This document shows, piece by piece, positions 27,316 to 37,772 of a stretch of DNA of 64,000 nucleotides (position 1 is its first letter; each line of letters opens with the position of its first letter). Source of the DNA: Aquabacterium olei (lineage in GTDB: Bacteria; Pseudomonadota; Gammaproteobacteria; Burkholderiales; Burkholderiaceae_C); NCBI RefSeq assembly GCF_003100395.1, contig NZ_CP029210.1, positions 2,666,001 through 2,730,000 on the forward strand, written 5' to 3'. Position numbers and translations under genes: made by a program. Under the pieces are notes generated by a model. That model had not been told where the DNA came from, did not search any database, and was given only the letters and a program-made list of their open reading frames with translations.

Positions 27316-29988
27316 TCAATCCTGCAGCGCGCGCGTGACGATTTCGCGCACGTCGTCCGACAGCTCGGGGCGGGCCGCCACACGGCTGATGGCCTCGCGG
27401 GCCGCCGTGCGGTAGGGCTCGGCCAGGCGGCGCCAGTGGTCGAGCGCGCGGGCCAGTCGGGCGGCCAGCTGCGGGTTGATGCCGTCGATCTCGATGACGC
27501 GGTCGGCCCAGAAAACGTAGCCGGCCGCATCGGTGCGGTGGAAGGCCGCCGGATTGCTCTGGCACAGCGCCATCAGCAGGCTGCGGGCGCGGTTGGGCGT
27601 GCGCAGCGTGAAGTCCGGATGCTGCATCAGGGCCCGGGCGCGCGCAAAGACCTTGCCGTCGTGCTCGGGCGCGGTGGCCTGCAGGGTGAACCACTTGTCG
27701 ATGACGAGTGCCTCGCCCTTGAACTGCGCGTGGAAGCGCTCGAGCGCCGGTCCGGCCAGCTCGGCGTGGGCGTTGACCAGGGCCTGAAGGGCACCCAGCC
27801 GATCCGTCATGTTGGTGGCGTCCTTGAAGCGCTGCAGCGCCTTGCCGGGCCAGATGGGGTTCTGGCGCAAGCTGCCATCCAGCACCAGCATGGCGAGCGC
27901 CAGATTGGCGAGCGCGCGGTGGCCGGCGCTGCGGGCGTCGGGCGAATAGGCGCCGTTGTCGTGGAACTGCTCCCAGGCCCAGATCCAGTCTTCATGCAGG
28001 GCATGGGCCAGCTGGCGCTTGAGGCTTTCGCGCACGGTGTGGATGCGCTGCGGGTCGACCACGTCGAGCTGCTCGGCCACATAGGCTTCGCTCGGCAGGG
28101 TCAGCACCAGCTCCTTGAAGGCGGCGTCCAGCTCGGGGTGACGGAGCACCTCACGCATGGCGTGCAGGTAGCGGGCGTCCAGCTCGATGTAACCGTCGCC
28201 GCGCACCGCCGCCAGAATGCGGTTGAGCGCCAGTTGCTGGCCGGCTTCCCAGCGGTTGAACGGGTCGTGATCGTGGCTGAGCAGGGTGAACAGCGCGTCG
28301 TCGCTGTGCTCGGCCTCAAGCACCACCGGCGCCGAGAAGCCACGCAGCAGCGAGGGCACCGGCTCGACCGGCACATGCACGAAGGTGAAGGTCTGCTCCG
28401 GCTCGGACAGCACCAGCACGGTGTCGTGGCCCAGCGAATTCAGGTGGCCTTCGAGCTGCAGGTTGATCTGGCGGCCATCGCGGCCCACCAGGCCCATGGC
28501 CACCGGGATCACGTACGGGGCCTTGTCGGGCTGGCCCGGCGTGGGGGCGCTGCGCTGGCTCAAGCTCAGCGTGTAGATGTGGTTGTCGGCATCGTAGCTG
28601 CCGCGGGCCGTGACGCGCGGCGTGCCGGCCTGGGCGTACCAGCGCTTGAAGGGCTCCAGGCGGTTGGCCAGCTCGCTGCCCGGGTTGGCATCGGCAATCG
28701 CCTGCGCGAAGTCATCGCACGTGACGGCCTGGCCATCGTGGCGCTCGAAGTACAGCGCCATGCCCTTGCGGAAGCCCTCGTCGCCCACCAGCGTGTGCAT
28801 CATCCGCACGACTTCCGAGCCCTTTTCGTACACGGTGGCCGTGTAGAAGTTGTCGATGGCCACGTAGCTGTCGGGGCGCACCGGGTGGGCCATGGGGCCT
28901 GCGTCTTCCGGGAACTGCAGCTGGCGCAGCGTGCGCACGTCCTCGATGCGCTTGACGGCCCGTGCGCTGCGGCTGCCGGCCATGTCCTGGCTGAACTGCT
29001 GGTCGCGGAACACCGTGAGGCCTTCCTTGAGCGACAGCTGGAACCAGTCACGGCAGGTGACGCGGTTGCCCGTCCAGTTGTGGAAGTACTCGTGGGCCAC
29101 CACGCTTTCGACGTTGCCGAAATCGACGTCGGTGGCGGTGGCGGGGTTGGCCAGCACGAACTTCGTGTTGAAGATGTTCAGGCCCTTGTTCTCCATCGCG
29201 CCCATGTTGAAGTCGCTGACCGCGACGATCATGAAGCGCTCGAGATCGAGGCTCAGGCCGAACTTCGCCTCGTCCCAGGCGATGGACGCAATGAGCGAGT
29301 TCATCGCGTGCTCGGTCTTGTCGAGGTCGCCCGCGCGCACGTAGATCTGCAGCAGGTGGTCCTTGCCGGCGCGCGTGCGGATGCGCTGCTCGCGACGCAC
29401 CAGGTCGGCCGCCACCAACGCAAACAGATAGCAGGGCTTGGGATGCGGGTCGACCCACACGGCAAAGTGCTTGCCGCCTTCCAGCACACCCTCTTCCACC
29501 AGGTTGCCGTTGGACAGCAGCACCGGGTACTTCAACTTGTCGGCCTTGAGGGTGACCTTGTAGGTCGCCATCACGTCCGGGCGGTCGAGGAAGTAGGTGA
29601 TGCGGCGGAAGCCCAGGGCCTCGCACTGCGTGAAGAAGCCGCCGCTGCTGGTGTACAGGCCCGACAGCTGGGTGTTCTTCTCGGGGGCGCAGGTGGTGCG
29701 GATCTCCAGGTGGAACGGCTGCTGCGGCAGGTTCTCCAGCACCAGCTGGCTGCCTTCGGTGCGGAAGGACACGGGCTCGCCGTCCACCAGCACGCGCAGC
29801 AGGTTGATGTCCTCGCCGTCCAGGCGCAGCGGCGCGCCGGGCTGCTCGGCGTTCGGCTCGACGGTCATCTTGTTGATGACCAGGGTCTTGGCCGGATCCA
29901 GGTCGAACGTCAGGTCGACGGTGCGGATCCAGAAAGCCGGCGCCGCGTAGTCTTCGCGGCGGATCAGCTGGGCGGTGCCTTCACGCAT
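27316..29988 (-). CDS. pepN: aminopeptidase N
   Basis: This M1-family zinc metallopeptidase removes N-terminal residues from peptides in the cytoplasm. The 890-residue length is that of the proteobacterial PepN type. The substrate-anchoring GAMEN motif (MGAMENKGL) lies near residue 262 and the zinc site HEYFHNWTGNR near 298, with the second glutamate in LKEGLTVFRDQQF. An AAGGA site six bases before the ATG fixes the start. It lies 51 bases behind prfB. Confidence 0.96.
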   Translation of the reverse strand: MREGTAQLIRREDYAAPAFWIRTVDLTFDLDPAKTLVINKMTVEPNAEQPGAPLRLDGEDINLLRVLVDGEPVSFRTEGSQLVLENLPQQPFHLEIRTTCAPEKNTQLSGLYTSSGGFFTQCEALGFRRITYFLDRPDVMATYKVTLKADKLKYPVLLSNGNLVEEGVLEGGKHFAVWVDPHPKPCYLFALVAADLVRREQRIRTRAGKDHLLQIYVRAGDLDKTEHAMNSLIASIAWDEAKFGLSLDLERFMIVAVSDFNMGAMENKGLNIFNTKFVLANPATATDVDFGNVESVVAHEYFHNWTGNRVTCRDWFQLSLKEGLTVFRDQQFSQDMAGSRSARAVKRIEDVRTLRQLQFPEDAGPMAHPVRPDSYVAIDNFYTATVYEKGSEVVRMMHTLVGDEGFRKGMALYFERHDGQAVTCDDFAQAIADANPGSELANRLEPFKRWYAQAGTPRVTARGSYDADNHIYTLSLSQRSAPTPGQPDKAPYVIPVAMGLVGRDGRQINLQLEGHLNSLGHDTVLVLSEPEQTFTFVHVPVEPVPSLLRGFSAPVVLEAEHSDDALFTLLSHDHDPFNRWEAGQQLALNRILAAVRGDGYIELDARYLHAMREVLRHPELDAAFKELVLTLPSEAYVAEQLDVVDPQRIHTVRESLKRQLAHALHEDWIWAWEQFHDNGAYSPDARSAGHRALANLALAMLVLDGSLRQNPIWPGKALQRFKDATNMTDRLGALQALVNAHAELAGPALERFHAQFKGEALVIDKWFTLQATAPEHDGKVFARARALMQHPDFTLRTPNRARSLLMALCQSNPAAFHRTDAAGYVFWADRVIEIDGINPQLAARLARALDHWRRLAEPYRTAAREAISRVAARPELSDDVREIVTRALQD

Positions 29989-30039
29989 GGGGGTCCTTGG
30001 TGTCAGGTCGGGCAGTGGCGGGCGGCGGCGCGGGCGGGG

Positions 30040-31144
30040 TCAGACGCCCTGCTTCAGGCTGGCCTCGATGAAGGCGTCCAGGTCGCCGTCCAGCACCTTC
30101 TGGGTGGCGGAGATTTCGACGTTGGTGCGCAGGTCCTTGATGCGGCTGTTGTCCAGCACGTACGAACGGATCTGGTGGCCCCAGCCCACGTCGGTCTTGG
30201 TGTCTTCCAGCTTCTGCTGCGCTTCCATGCGCTTGCGCATCTCATGGTCGTACAGGCGCGAACGCAGGCGGCGCCAGGCCACGTCACGGTTGCTGTGCTG
30301 CGAACGGCTGTCCTGACACTGCACCACGATGCCGGTCGGCATGTGGGTCAGGCGCACGGCCGAGTCGGTCTTGTTGATGTGCTGACCGCCCGCGCCCGAA
30401 GCGCGGTAAGTGTCGGTGCGCACGTCGGCCGGGTTGATGTCGATCTCGATCGAATCGTCGATTTCCGGGTAGACGAACACCGACGCGAACGAGGTGTGAC
30501 GGCCGCCCGACGAGTCGAACGGCGACTTGCGCACCAGGCGGTGCACGCCGGTTTCGGTGCGCAGGTAGCCGAAGGCGTACTCACCCTCGACCTTGATCGT
30601 GGCGCTCTTGATGCCGGCGGTGTCGCCGTCGGTGAGGTCTTCGACCGTGGCGGTGAAGCCCTTGCGCTCGCAATAGCGCAGGTACTGGCGCAGCAGCATC
30701 GAGGCCCAGTCGCAGGCCTCGGTGCCACCGGCGCCCGCCTGGATGTCGATGAAGCAGTTGCTCGGGTCGGCCGGGTTGCTGAACATCCGGCGGAACTCCA
30801 GCCCTTCCACGTCCTTCAGCAGGTTCTGCACGTCGTCGTGGATGGCCTGCAGGCCGTCGTTGTCGCCCTCTTCCTTCGACATCTCGAAGAGTTCGGCGTT
30901 GTCGGCCAGGTTGCCCGTCAGGTTGTTGATGACGACGACGACGTCTTCCAGGGACTTCTTTTCCTTGCCGAGGGCCTGCGCCCGCTTGGGATCGTTCCAG
31001 ACGGACGGATCTTCCAGTTCGGCATTCACTTCAGCGAGGCGGCGGGACTTTTCATCCCAGTCAAAGATACCTCCGAAGCTCAGCGGTGCGCTGAGTCAGG
31101 TCGGCGATCTGGGTGCCCAGGGCGTTGATGTGTTCGATGTCCAT
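30040..31144 (-). CDS. prfB: peptide chain release factor 2, programmed +1 frameshift
   Basis: RF2 ends translation at UGA and UAA. The gene is in two frames: codons 1-27 from the ATG at 31144 end with CTT and an in-frame TGA (31061-31063). A +1 shift skips base 31063 and continues from 31062 to the stop at 30040, giving 367 residues. The protein has the stop-recognition tripeptide SPF (KSPFDSSGG) and the catalytic GGQ in [10 protein letters not shown]. The frameshift makes RF2 regulate its own level. It is followed by pepN. Confidence 0.96.
31060..31076 (-). promoter_or_regulatory. prfB +1 frameshift element
   Basis: On the minus strand an internal Shine-Dalgarno-like GGAGG is followed by TAT, then the slippery CTT and TGAC. 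The spacing equals that of the classic RF2 element, in which low RF2 lets the ribosome slip forward by one base at CTT-TGA. Confidence 0.93.
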
Positions 31145-31290
31145 GGTCTTGCAATCTTCTGTGCGGGGCCAGGCAGGGGGCCGGCCCGGGGGCATGAGGG
31201 GCCGCGGGCAGACAGCGTCGGATTCGACGCCCGGCATGCGGTCGGACTTTTCATTTTCTCACGGTACGGAGGGATTGCGACGCGCGCCCC

Positions 31291-32262
31291 TCAGCCCAGA
31301 AAGTCGGCCAGCCAGGCGGCCAGTTGCTCGGGCTGGTCGTGGTGCAGCATGTGGCCGGCATCCGGCAACACCCGGTGCGTGGCGTTCTGCAGCACGGCCA
31401 CGCGCTGCAGGAAGTCGTCGCGGGTGTGGCGCCCGTTGAAGAACTGGTAGACGGCGGTGTCTGCCCCCTCCACGACCAGCGTGGGCGCCGTGATCGCCCG
31501 CCATGTGGCGAGCACTTCCTCCAGGCGGTAGAGGTGCGGCCCGGGCCGCTTGTGCGCCGGGTCGGCATTGATGTGCCAGCGCCCACCCGCCTCGTGCGCC
31601 CAGTGCCCGGCCAGCCACTGCGCCCGCTCGGGCGTCAGGCGGGGGTTGTTCTGTCGCAGGCGGGCCGCCACGGCCGCCACGCTGTCGTAGTCCTTCAGGG
31701 CGACCGGCGCCTTCAGGCCGTCCAGCCAGGCCGCCAGCCGGCGCGGTGCTTCTTCGGGTGCCGCCACCGGCAGGCCCACGCCTTCCAGGTTGACCAGACG
31801 GCGGATGCGGCCCGGCCGCGCGCCGGCATACAGCATCACGACGTTGCCGCCCATGCTGTGGCCGATCAGGTTGACCGCGCGCCCCGGCGAGACCCGGTCC
31901 AGCACGGCATCCAGGTCGGCCAGGTAGTCGACATAAGCGTAGTCCCCGTCGGGCGCCGGTCCGCTGGCCAGATAGCTTCCCCCGAAACCGCGCCAGTCCA
32001 GCGCCAGCAAGGGTCGGGCGCCCCAACCCGGCTGTGCGCGCAACGCATCGACCAGAAACTGGTACGAGGCCGCCACGTCCATCCAGCCATGCACCATCAC
32101 GGTCAGGGGCACCGCGTCGGTGGCCTCGGCGGGATCGCCCCAATGCAGGATCTGCAGTTGCTGCCCACGAACGGCAAGCCGCTCGGCTCGGAAGGGATGT
32201 CGGGAAACGTGCTCGGCCATGAAGGTGCAAAAACTGAAATCAGGCAGGCCCAGGTGTGGCAT
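31291..32262 (-). CDS. alpha/beta hydrolase
   Basis: This hydrolase has about 323 residues and unknown substrate. MVHGWMD near residue 55 is the oxyanion region, GHSMGG near 130 holds the nucleophile serine, and DAGHMLHHDQPE supplies the late histidine. The start is uncertain: ATG at 32262 is used here, with alternatives at 32334 and 32220. It is upstream of prfB on the same strand and divergent from the GGDEF-EAL gene. No signal peptide is seen. Confidence 0.8.
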   Translation of the reverse strand: MPHLGLPDFSFCTFMAEHVSRHPFRAERLAVRGQQLQILHWGDPAEATDAVPLTVMVHGWMDVAASYQFLVDALRAQPGWGARPLLALDWRGFGGSYLASGPAPDGDYAYVDYLADLDAVLDRVSPGRAVNLIGHSMGGNVVMLYAGARPGRIRRLVNLEGVGLPVAAPEEAPRRLAAWLDGLKAPVALKDYDSVAAVAARLRQNNPRLTPERAQWLAGHWAHEAGGRWHINADPAHKRPGPHLYRLEEVLATWRAITAPTLVVEGADTAVYQFFNGRHTRDDFLQRVAVLQNATHRVLPDAGHMLHHDQPEQLAAWLADFLG

Positions 32263-32403
32263 CTGCCACGCGTGGACTTCGTCACGATGAGGGAGTTGAC
32301 GCCCATCAGGCGGGTCATCCTCACCGATGGGCATGGTTTTAACCTAAGCTGTCTCGTTTTGTGCCCGCCGCCGACGTCTTCCCTTACCGAGCGCCCCGTG
32401 AGC

Positions 32404-35400
32404 ATGGCCCCGCCTTCCCCTTTGTCGCCCACCGCCGCCCACCGGCCGGACACGCCCCGGGCTCCCGCCCTGGTGCGCTTCGGCCCGCTCGCGCTGGCGG
32501 TTTCCGCGCTGGCCGCCATCAGCATGGGTCTGATCGCCTGGTCGCACGAAAGCTGGGGGCGACTGCAGGAGCGCACCCACCGCGTTGACACGCTGCTGTC
32601 GACCGTGCAGTACCAGGCACGCTCCAGCGTGCTGGAGGCCGAGCAGCGCGTGCTGGGTCTGCCCACCCTGCACAACGAGGATCCGCGCGAGGCCATTGCC
32701 ATCGCGCTGCGTCAGGCCCGGGCGCTGCACGAAGACTCTCCGGCCGAACTGCGGCCTGCCATGGCCGCCCTGGTGGCCGAACTCGAGATCACGCGCAACG
32801 CCGTTCACGACCGCACCCGCGTGCCGCCCACGGTGGACGCGGCCGCGCTGCGCCAGACCCTGGACCGGGTCGACACCGCCGTGCGGCAGGCCACCACCCG
32901 CTGGGACGACACGCTGCGCACCCAGACGGCGGCCCAGCAGCAGTTCGACCACCTCAACATCGCGCTGGTGGGCCTGGTCACGCTGTTGCTGATCAGCCTG
33001 ATGCGCCGCGCAGACCGCCAGCGCGCGGCCACGGCCGACAAGCTCCATGCCCGGGACGCCCAGTTGCGCGCGTTTGCGGAAGTGCTGCCCGACCTCGCCT
33101 TCCGCATGGACGCCGATGGCACCTTCCTCGACGTCTACGGCAGCAACCTGCCTCTGCTGGGGCGGCCGCCCGAAACCATTCTGGGCAAGCCGCTGTCCAT
33201 CCTCTTCCCCACCGACATGCGCGGGCGCTTCATGGACGTCATCGCGCAAGCCTTGAGCAGCCGCCGCACGCAATCACTCAATTTCTCGGTGCGCCTTCAC
33301 GAAGAGGCCCGGCATTTCGACAGCCGTTGCGCCCCCGTGGCCGACACGGAAGAAGTCGTCTGGATGATCTGGGACATCACCGCCCACCGCCAGACCGAAA
33401 AACGCCTGCGCCACAAGACCCGGCTGTACGACTTCCTCAGCCATGTGAACCAGTCCGTGGTGCGCTCGTCCGACGAACGCTCGCTGCTGGCCCGCGTGTG
33501 CCGGGTCGCCATCGAGCACGGGCAATTCAAGAAGGCCTGGGTGGTGATGCACGAGGGCGAGGGCACGCTGGACCTGCGCTGCGAAGCGGTCGCCGGCGAG
33601 GATGGGCCCGATCGCCCGCTGCTCGACTTCATCCTGCCCGCCGACCCGGCCGCCGACACCCCGCTGGACGCCGCCCTGCGCAACGGCCGGACGTACTGCA
33701 GCAGCGACCTGGGCCGACTGAGCCGCCGCCCTGCCTGGGCCGATGCGGCGATCGCATCGGGGATGCCGGGCTGCGTCACCGTGCCGCTGCGGCGCGACGA
33801 GGTGCTGATCGGCCACCTCGTGCTGCTGGGGCGCCGCGTGAACGACCAGGCCGAAGACCTGCTCACCCTGTTCGACGACCTCGCCAAGGACCTGTCCTTC
33901 GCCCTGACCAACCTGCACCGCGAGGCGCTGCGCCACCATGCCGAGGAGCGCATCCGCCTGCACGCCGCGGCGCTGGAGAGCACCCAGGACGGGATGATGG
34001 TGCTGTCGCAGGACCGTGTGGTGGTGTCGGTCAACCCCGCCTTCACGGCGCTGACCGGCTGGACCGAGGCCGAGGTGATCGGCCGCATGCCGGATTTCCT
34101 GCTGCCGGACGACCCCACCGTCACGCTCGACGACATCCGCGAGGGCCTGATCCAGGAAGGCAGCTGGCAGGGCGAGATGTGGTTCCAGCGCCAGAACGGC
34201 GAACTGTTCATGACCAAGCTGTCGGTCAGTGCGGTGCGCAACAAGGCCGGGCGTCCCACGCACTTTGTCGGCGTCTTCACCGACATCACGCAACTGAAGC
34301 AGACCGAGGAGCGCCTGGCCCGCATGGCGCACTTCGACACGCTGACCGAGCTGCCCAACCGCGGCATGATCCACCAGCGGCTGGCCCACGCCCTGAGCCT
34401 GGCCCAGCGCCACCACACGCTGGTGGGCGTCGTCTTCATCGACCTCGACAACTTCAAGACCGTGAACGACGGCCTCGGCCACGCCGCGGGCGACAGCCTG
34501 CTGCGCCAGGTCGCCAGCCGCCTGCGGGCCCGCGTGCGCCAGGAAGACACCCTGGGCCGACTGGGCGGCGACGAGTTCATCCTGGTGCTCGAACACCTGC
34601 GGCACCCGCAGCAGGCGGCCCACGTGGCCTCGGCCATCCTCGACACGCTGCAACAGCCCTTCACGCTCGACGGCGGCGAGCAGGTCTACGTGCGCGCCTC
34701 GATCGGCATCAGCCTCTTCCCCGACGACGGCCAGGACGCAGCCGAACTCATCCGCAATGCCGATGCGGCGATGTACGAGTCGAAGCGTCGCGGGCGCAAC
34801 AGCTTCAGCTTCTACACCGAGTCCTTCACCAGCGACGCCACTTCGCGCCTGCTGCTCGAGACCCGCCTGCGCCGCGCCATGGAACAAGGCGACTTCCTGC
34901 TGCACTACCAGCCGCAGATGCGCCTGAGCGACCGCCGCGTCACGGCGGTCGAAGCCCTGGTGCGGCTGCGCCCGCCATCCGGCAGTGGCGAGTTCATGGC
35001 ACCGGTCAGCCCGCACCAGTTCATTCCCGTGATGGAAGACACCGGCATGATCGTCGCGCTCAGCGAATGGGTACTGGCCGAAGCCTGCCGCCAGGGTCGC
35101 GCCTGGCTGGATGCAGGGCTGGACTTCGGGCGCATGTCGGTCAACCTGTCGCCGTCCGAGATCCGCCGCGGCGGTGTGGTGGAACGCGTGTCGCGCATCC
35201 TCAATGAAACCGGCCTGCCGCCTGACCGGCTGGAACTCGAGATCACGGAGAGCGGGCTGATGGAAACCGGCGGCAGTGCCGAGCAGTTCCTGCACATGCT
35301 GCACAGCCTGGGCGTGACGCTCACCATCGACGACTTTGGCACCGGTTACTCGTCGCTGGCCTACCTCAAGCGCTTCCCGGTGCACCAGCTGAAGATCGAC

Positions 35401-35634
35401 CGCAGCTTCGTGCAGGACCTGCCGGGCAACGACAACGACGGGCAACTGGTCGCCACCATGATCGCCATGGCGCGTGGCCTGAAGCTGGCCGTGGTGGCCG
35501 AGGGCGTCGAGATGCCGGATCAGGAAGCCTACTTGGCCAGCCGTGGCTGCGATCTGGTTCAGGGCTACCTGTACAGCCGTCCCCTGCCCGCGCCGGCGCT
35601 GGCCGCCTGGCTCCAGGAACGCCAGCACGCTTGA
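32404..35634 (+). CDS. membrane PAS-GAF-PAS-GGDEF-EAL protein
   Basis: This 1076-residue protein makes and/or degrades cyclic di-GMP. Transmembrane helices at about 27-46 and 184-200 frame a periplasmic sensor region. Then come PAS (about 217-330), GAF (345-510), PAS (515-640), GGDEF with an intact RLGGDEF near 721, and EAL from about 845. The EAL domain has EALVRLR, NLSPSE, LELEITES, IDDFGTGYSS, LKIDRSFVQ and VAEGVE, so both catalytic domains look competent. An upstream GTG at 32398 is an alternative start. Confidence 0.92.
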   Translation: MAPPSPLSPTAAHRPDTPRAPALVRFGPLALAVSALAAISMGLIAWSHESWGRLQERTHRVDTLLSTVQYQARSSVLEAEQRVLGLPTLHNEDPREAIAIALRQARALHEDSPAELRPAMAALVAELEITRNAVHDRTRVPPTVDAAALRQTLDRVDTAVRQATTRWDDTLRTQTAAQQQFDHLNIALVGLVTLLLISLMRRADRQRAATADKLHARDAQLRAFAEVLPDLAFRMDADGTFLDVYGSNLPLLGRPPETILGKPLSILFPTDMRGRFMDVIAQALSSRRTQSLNFSVRLHEEARHFDSRCAPVADTEEVVWMIWDITAHRQTEKRLRHKTRLYDFLSHVNQSVVRSSDERSLLARVCRVAIEHGQFKKAWVVMHEGEGTLDLRCEAVAGEDGPDRPLLDFILPADPAADTPLDAALRNGRTYCSSDLGRLSRRPAWADAAIASGMPGCVTVPLRRDEVLIGHLVLLGRRVNDQAEDLLTLFDDLAKDLSFALTNLHREALRHHAEERIRLHAAALESTQDGMMVLSQDRVVVSVNPAFTALTGWTEAEVIGRMPDFLLPDDPTVTLDDIREGLIQEGSWQGEMWFQRQNGELFMTKLSVSAVRNKAGRPTHFVGVFTDITQLKQTEERLARMAHFDTLTELPNRGMIHQRLAHALSLAQRHHTLVGVVFIDLDNFKTVNDGLGHAAGDSLLRQVASRLRARVRQEDTLGRLGGDEFILVLEHLRHPQQAAHVASAILDTLQQPFTLDGGEQVYVRASIGISLFPDDGQDAAELIRNADAAMYESKRRGRNSFSFYTESFTSDATSRLLLETRLRRAMEQGDFLLHYQPQMRLSDRRVTAVEALVRLRPPSGSGEFMAPVSPHQFIPVMEDTGMIVALSEWVLAEACRQGRAWLDAGLDFGRMSVNLSPSEIRRGGVVERVSRILNETGLPPDRLELEITESGLMETGGSAEQFLHMLHSLGVTLTIDDFGTGYSSLAYLKRFPVHQLKIDRSFVQDLPGNDNDGQLVATMIAMARGLKLAVVAEGVEMPDQEAYLASRGCDLVQGYLYSRPLPAPALAAWLQERQHA

Positions 35635-35707
35635 GTCTCCCCGGAAAAGCACGATCGTTCGATTCCACCCATAATGGGGCGATCCAAGCTGTCCTCGCCC
35701 CTCCGCC

Positions 35708-36547
35708 ATGTCCGACACCGCCCCCACCCTGCCCCTTCAGACCCTTCCTGAACTGCTGGCCACCCGCACGCCGGGAGAGGTGCGCGTGCGCTTCCATGTC
35801 GGTGCTGACTGGGGCCAGGGCCGCACCACCTTCGGGGGCCTGCTCTCGCTGCTGGCCGTGCAGGCCATGCGCGATGTGTGTGGCACCGACTGGCCCCTGC
35901 GCGCCCTGCAGACCAGCTTTGTCGGGCCGGTGGTGCCGGGTCCGGTCGACATCGAAGTGCACCTGCTGAGGCAGGGCAAGAACGTGCGTCAGGTTCAGGC
36001 CCGGCTGCTGCAGGCCGATGGCAGCGGCGCAGAACAGGTGGCGGGCGTGCTGCTCGGCGTGTTCGGCACCGGCCGCGACAGCACCCTGCCCGCGCTGAAC
36101 CCCGCGCGGCCCGACGTCGACAAGGACCCGGATGCCGCCTTGAAGCTGCCCTTCATTCCGGGCCTGACGCCCAACTTCACGCAGCACCTCGAGTTCCGCG
36201 TCGCAGAAGGCGGTCTGCCCTTCACCGGCGCCGAGAACTGGCACAGCCGCACCCACGTGCGGGTGAAGCAGCCCGGTGACGTCGATGCCGAGCTCCAGGC
36301 CGTGCTGATGGCCGACGCCGGCCCCACGCCCGCGCTGCAGCGCCTGAACGGCTTTGCCCCCGCATCGTCGGTGTCGTGGGCGCTCGAACTGCGGCCGGTG
36401 GCCCTGAGCGAGCCGGCCGGTTTCTGGCGCATGGACAAGGACGCCCTTGTCACCGGCGAGGGCTACGTGAACGAGCGCACCACGCTGTGGACCCCATGCG
36501 GACAGCTCGCCGCGCTGGGCTATCAGGTCGTCGCCGTGTATGCCTGA
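35708..36547 (+). CDS. acyl-CoA thioesterase-like double hotdog protein
   Basis: This 279-residue protein has the layout of TesB-like thioesterases with two hotdog domains, about 20-115 and 160-279. The first contains GGLLSLLAVQAM and QTSFVGPVVPGPVDIEVHLLRQGKNV; the second ends in ERTTLWTPCGQLAALGYQ. Such proteins hydrolyse medium or long acyl-CoA. The substrate cannot be told. Its stop overlaps the start of the first chromate-transporter gene by eight bases. Confidence 0.8.
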   Translation: MSDTAPTLPLQTLPELLATRTPGEVRVRFHVGADWGQGRTTFGGLLSLLAVQAMRDVCGTDWPLRALQTSFVGPVVPGPVDIEVHLLRQGKNVRQVQARLLQADGSGAEQVAGVLLGVFGTGRDSTLPALNPARPDVDKDPDAALKLPFIPGLTPNFTQHLEFRVAEGGLPFTGAENWHSRTHVRVKQPGDVDAELQAVLMADAGPTPALQRLNGFAPASSVSWALELRPVALSEPAGFWRMDKDALVTGEGYVNERTTLWTPCGQLAALGYQVVAVYA

Positions 36548-37145
36548 AGAAGCGGCGCGCCGGCCCGCCTCACTGGGCGAGCTGTTCCTGGCCTTCACGC
36601 TGCTGGCCCTGCAAGGCTTCGGAGGCGTCATCGCGGTGGCGCAGCGCGAGCTGTGTGAACGCCGCGGCTGGCTCACCGCCGACGAGTTCGTGCAGCTGCT
36701 GGCCAGTGCCCAGGTGCTGCCCGGCCCGAACGTCTGCAACCTGTCGCTGATGGTGGGCGACCGCTTCTTCGGCTGGCGCGGGGCCCTGGCCGCGCTGGGT
36801 GGCATGGTGTGCGCGCCGCTGGTCCTGATGCTGGCCCTGGCCTGGGTGCTGGGCGAGGCGGCAGCCACCGGCCCCGCGCAGGGCGTGGTGCGCGGCGCAC
36901 TGCATGGCATCGCGGCGGTGGCCGCCGGCCAGATCGTCGGCACCGTGCTCCGGCTGGCCGTGTCCCTGAAAGGCCATGTGCTGGGGGCCACCACCGGGGC
37001 CGTGCTGGCCCTCACGGCTTTTCTGATGATGACCGTGCTGCGCCTGCCACTGCTGTGGGTGCTGCTGGGCCTCGGGGGCTGTGCCTGGGCGGTCACCTAT
37101 GTGCTGCTGCGACGGCGCGCGCGCCCCGCGCAGGCCCGCACATGA
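36540..37145 (+). CDS. chrA: chromate transporter, first half-size subunit
   Basis: This is a 201-residue CHR-family membrane protein. GFGGVIAVAQRELCERRGWL is the family opening motif and ASAQVLPGPNVCNLSLMVGDRFFG the second; about six hydrophobic segments follow. Short-chain CHR proteins work as pairs and may export chromate or import sulfate-like anions. Its stop overlaps the start of the second subunit in an ATGA. Confidence 0.88.
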   Translation: MPEEAARRPASLGELFLAFTLLALQGFGGVIAVAQRELCERRGWLTADEFVQLLASAQVLPGPNVCNLSLMVGDRFFGWRGALAALGGMVCAPLVLMLALAWVLGEAAATGPAQGVVRGALHGIAAVAAGQIVGTVLRLAVSLKGHVLGATTGAVLALTAFLMMTVLRLPLLWVLLGLGGCAWAVTYVLLRRRARPAQART

Positions 37146-37756
37146 GCGCCACGCTGACCGCCGCCCAGGCGGTTGCGGCTTCTGCCCCCACCGCAGCAGC
37201 CAGTCACCCCGTGGCCATGCATCCACTGATGTGGGCGCCCGACACCTGGCTGACCCTCTTCGGGCACTTTCTCGCGCTCTCGCTGATGTCCATCGGCGGA
37301 GCGATCACCCTGGTGCCCGACATGCACGGGCGGCTGGTCACCGATGGCGGCCTGATGAGCGACACCGACTTCACGGCCGCCATCGCGCTGGCCCAGGCAG
37401 CGCCGGGGCCCAATGTGCTCTTCGTGGCCCTGATGGGCTGGTACGGCGCCGGGCTGGGCGGTGCGGTCATCAGCCTGCTGGGGATCATGATCCCGTCGAC
37501 CACGCTGGCCCTTGCCGCCTCGCGATGGGTGGCCAGGCGCCGGCAATGGCTGGGCGTGCAGGCCTTTCAGGCGGCGATGGTGCCCGTCACGGTGGGCCTG
37601 CTGCTTGCCACGGGCTGGTTGCTGGCCCCTGCTCCCGATGCGCCCCGCGCCCTGGCCCTCAGCGTGGGCGTGGCGCTGGCCGTCTGGCGCACCCGCGTGC
37701 CGCTGATCTGGCTGGTGGCGCTGGGCGCCGTGCTGGGTGGCCTGGGCTGGGTCTGA
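37142..37756 (+). CDS. chrA: chromate transporter, second half-size subunit
   Basis: This 204-residue partner has the same opening motif in changed form (SLMSIGGAITLVPDMHGRLV) and ALAQAAPGPNVLFVALMGWYGAG. It has an extra 30-residue soluble N-terminus rich in alanine. The pair equals one long-chain ChrA split into two proteins, with opposite membrane topology expected. Confidence 0.87.
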   Translation: MSATLTAAQAVAASAPTAAASHPVAMHPLMWAPDTWLTLFGHFLALSLMSIGGAITLVPDMHGRLVTDGGLMSDTDFTAAIALAQAAPGPNVLFVALMGWYGAGLGGAVISLLGIMIPSTTLALAASRWVARRRQWLGVQAFQAAMVPVTVGLLLATGWLLAPAPDAPRALALSVGVALAVWRTRVPLIWLVALGAVLGGLGWV

Positions 37757-37772
37757 AACACAAGGAGCAAGC

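Noticed and set aside
31060..31066. A nonsense mutation in prfB
   Set aside because: The in-frame TGA is the conserved programmed frameshift site with its GGAGG element, not damage.
26290..31128. A 1612-codon open frame on the plus strand
   Set aside because: It runs antisense to fbp, pepN and prfB, all firmly identified, and is rich in His, Gln, Val and Gly. It is the usual shadow of GC-rich genes.
36540..37756. A broken chrA gene split by mutation
   Set aside because: Each half has its own start and full family motif, and ATGA coupling matches the known two-gene short-chain CHR arrangement.
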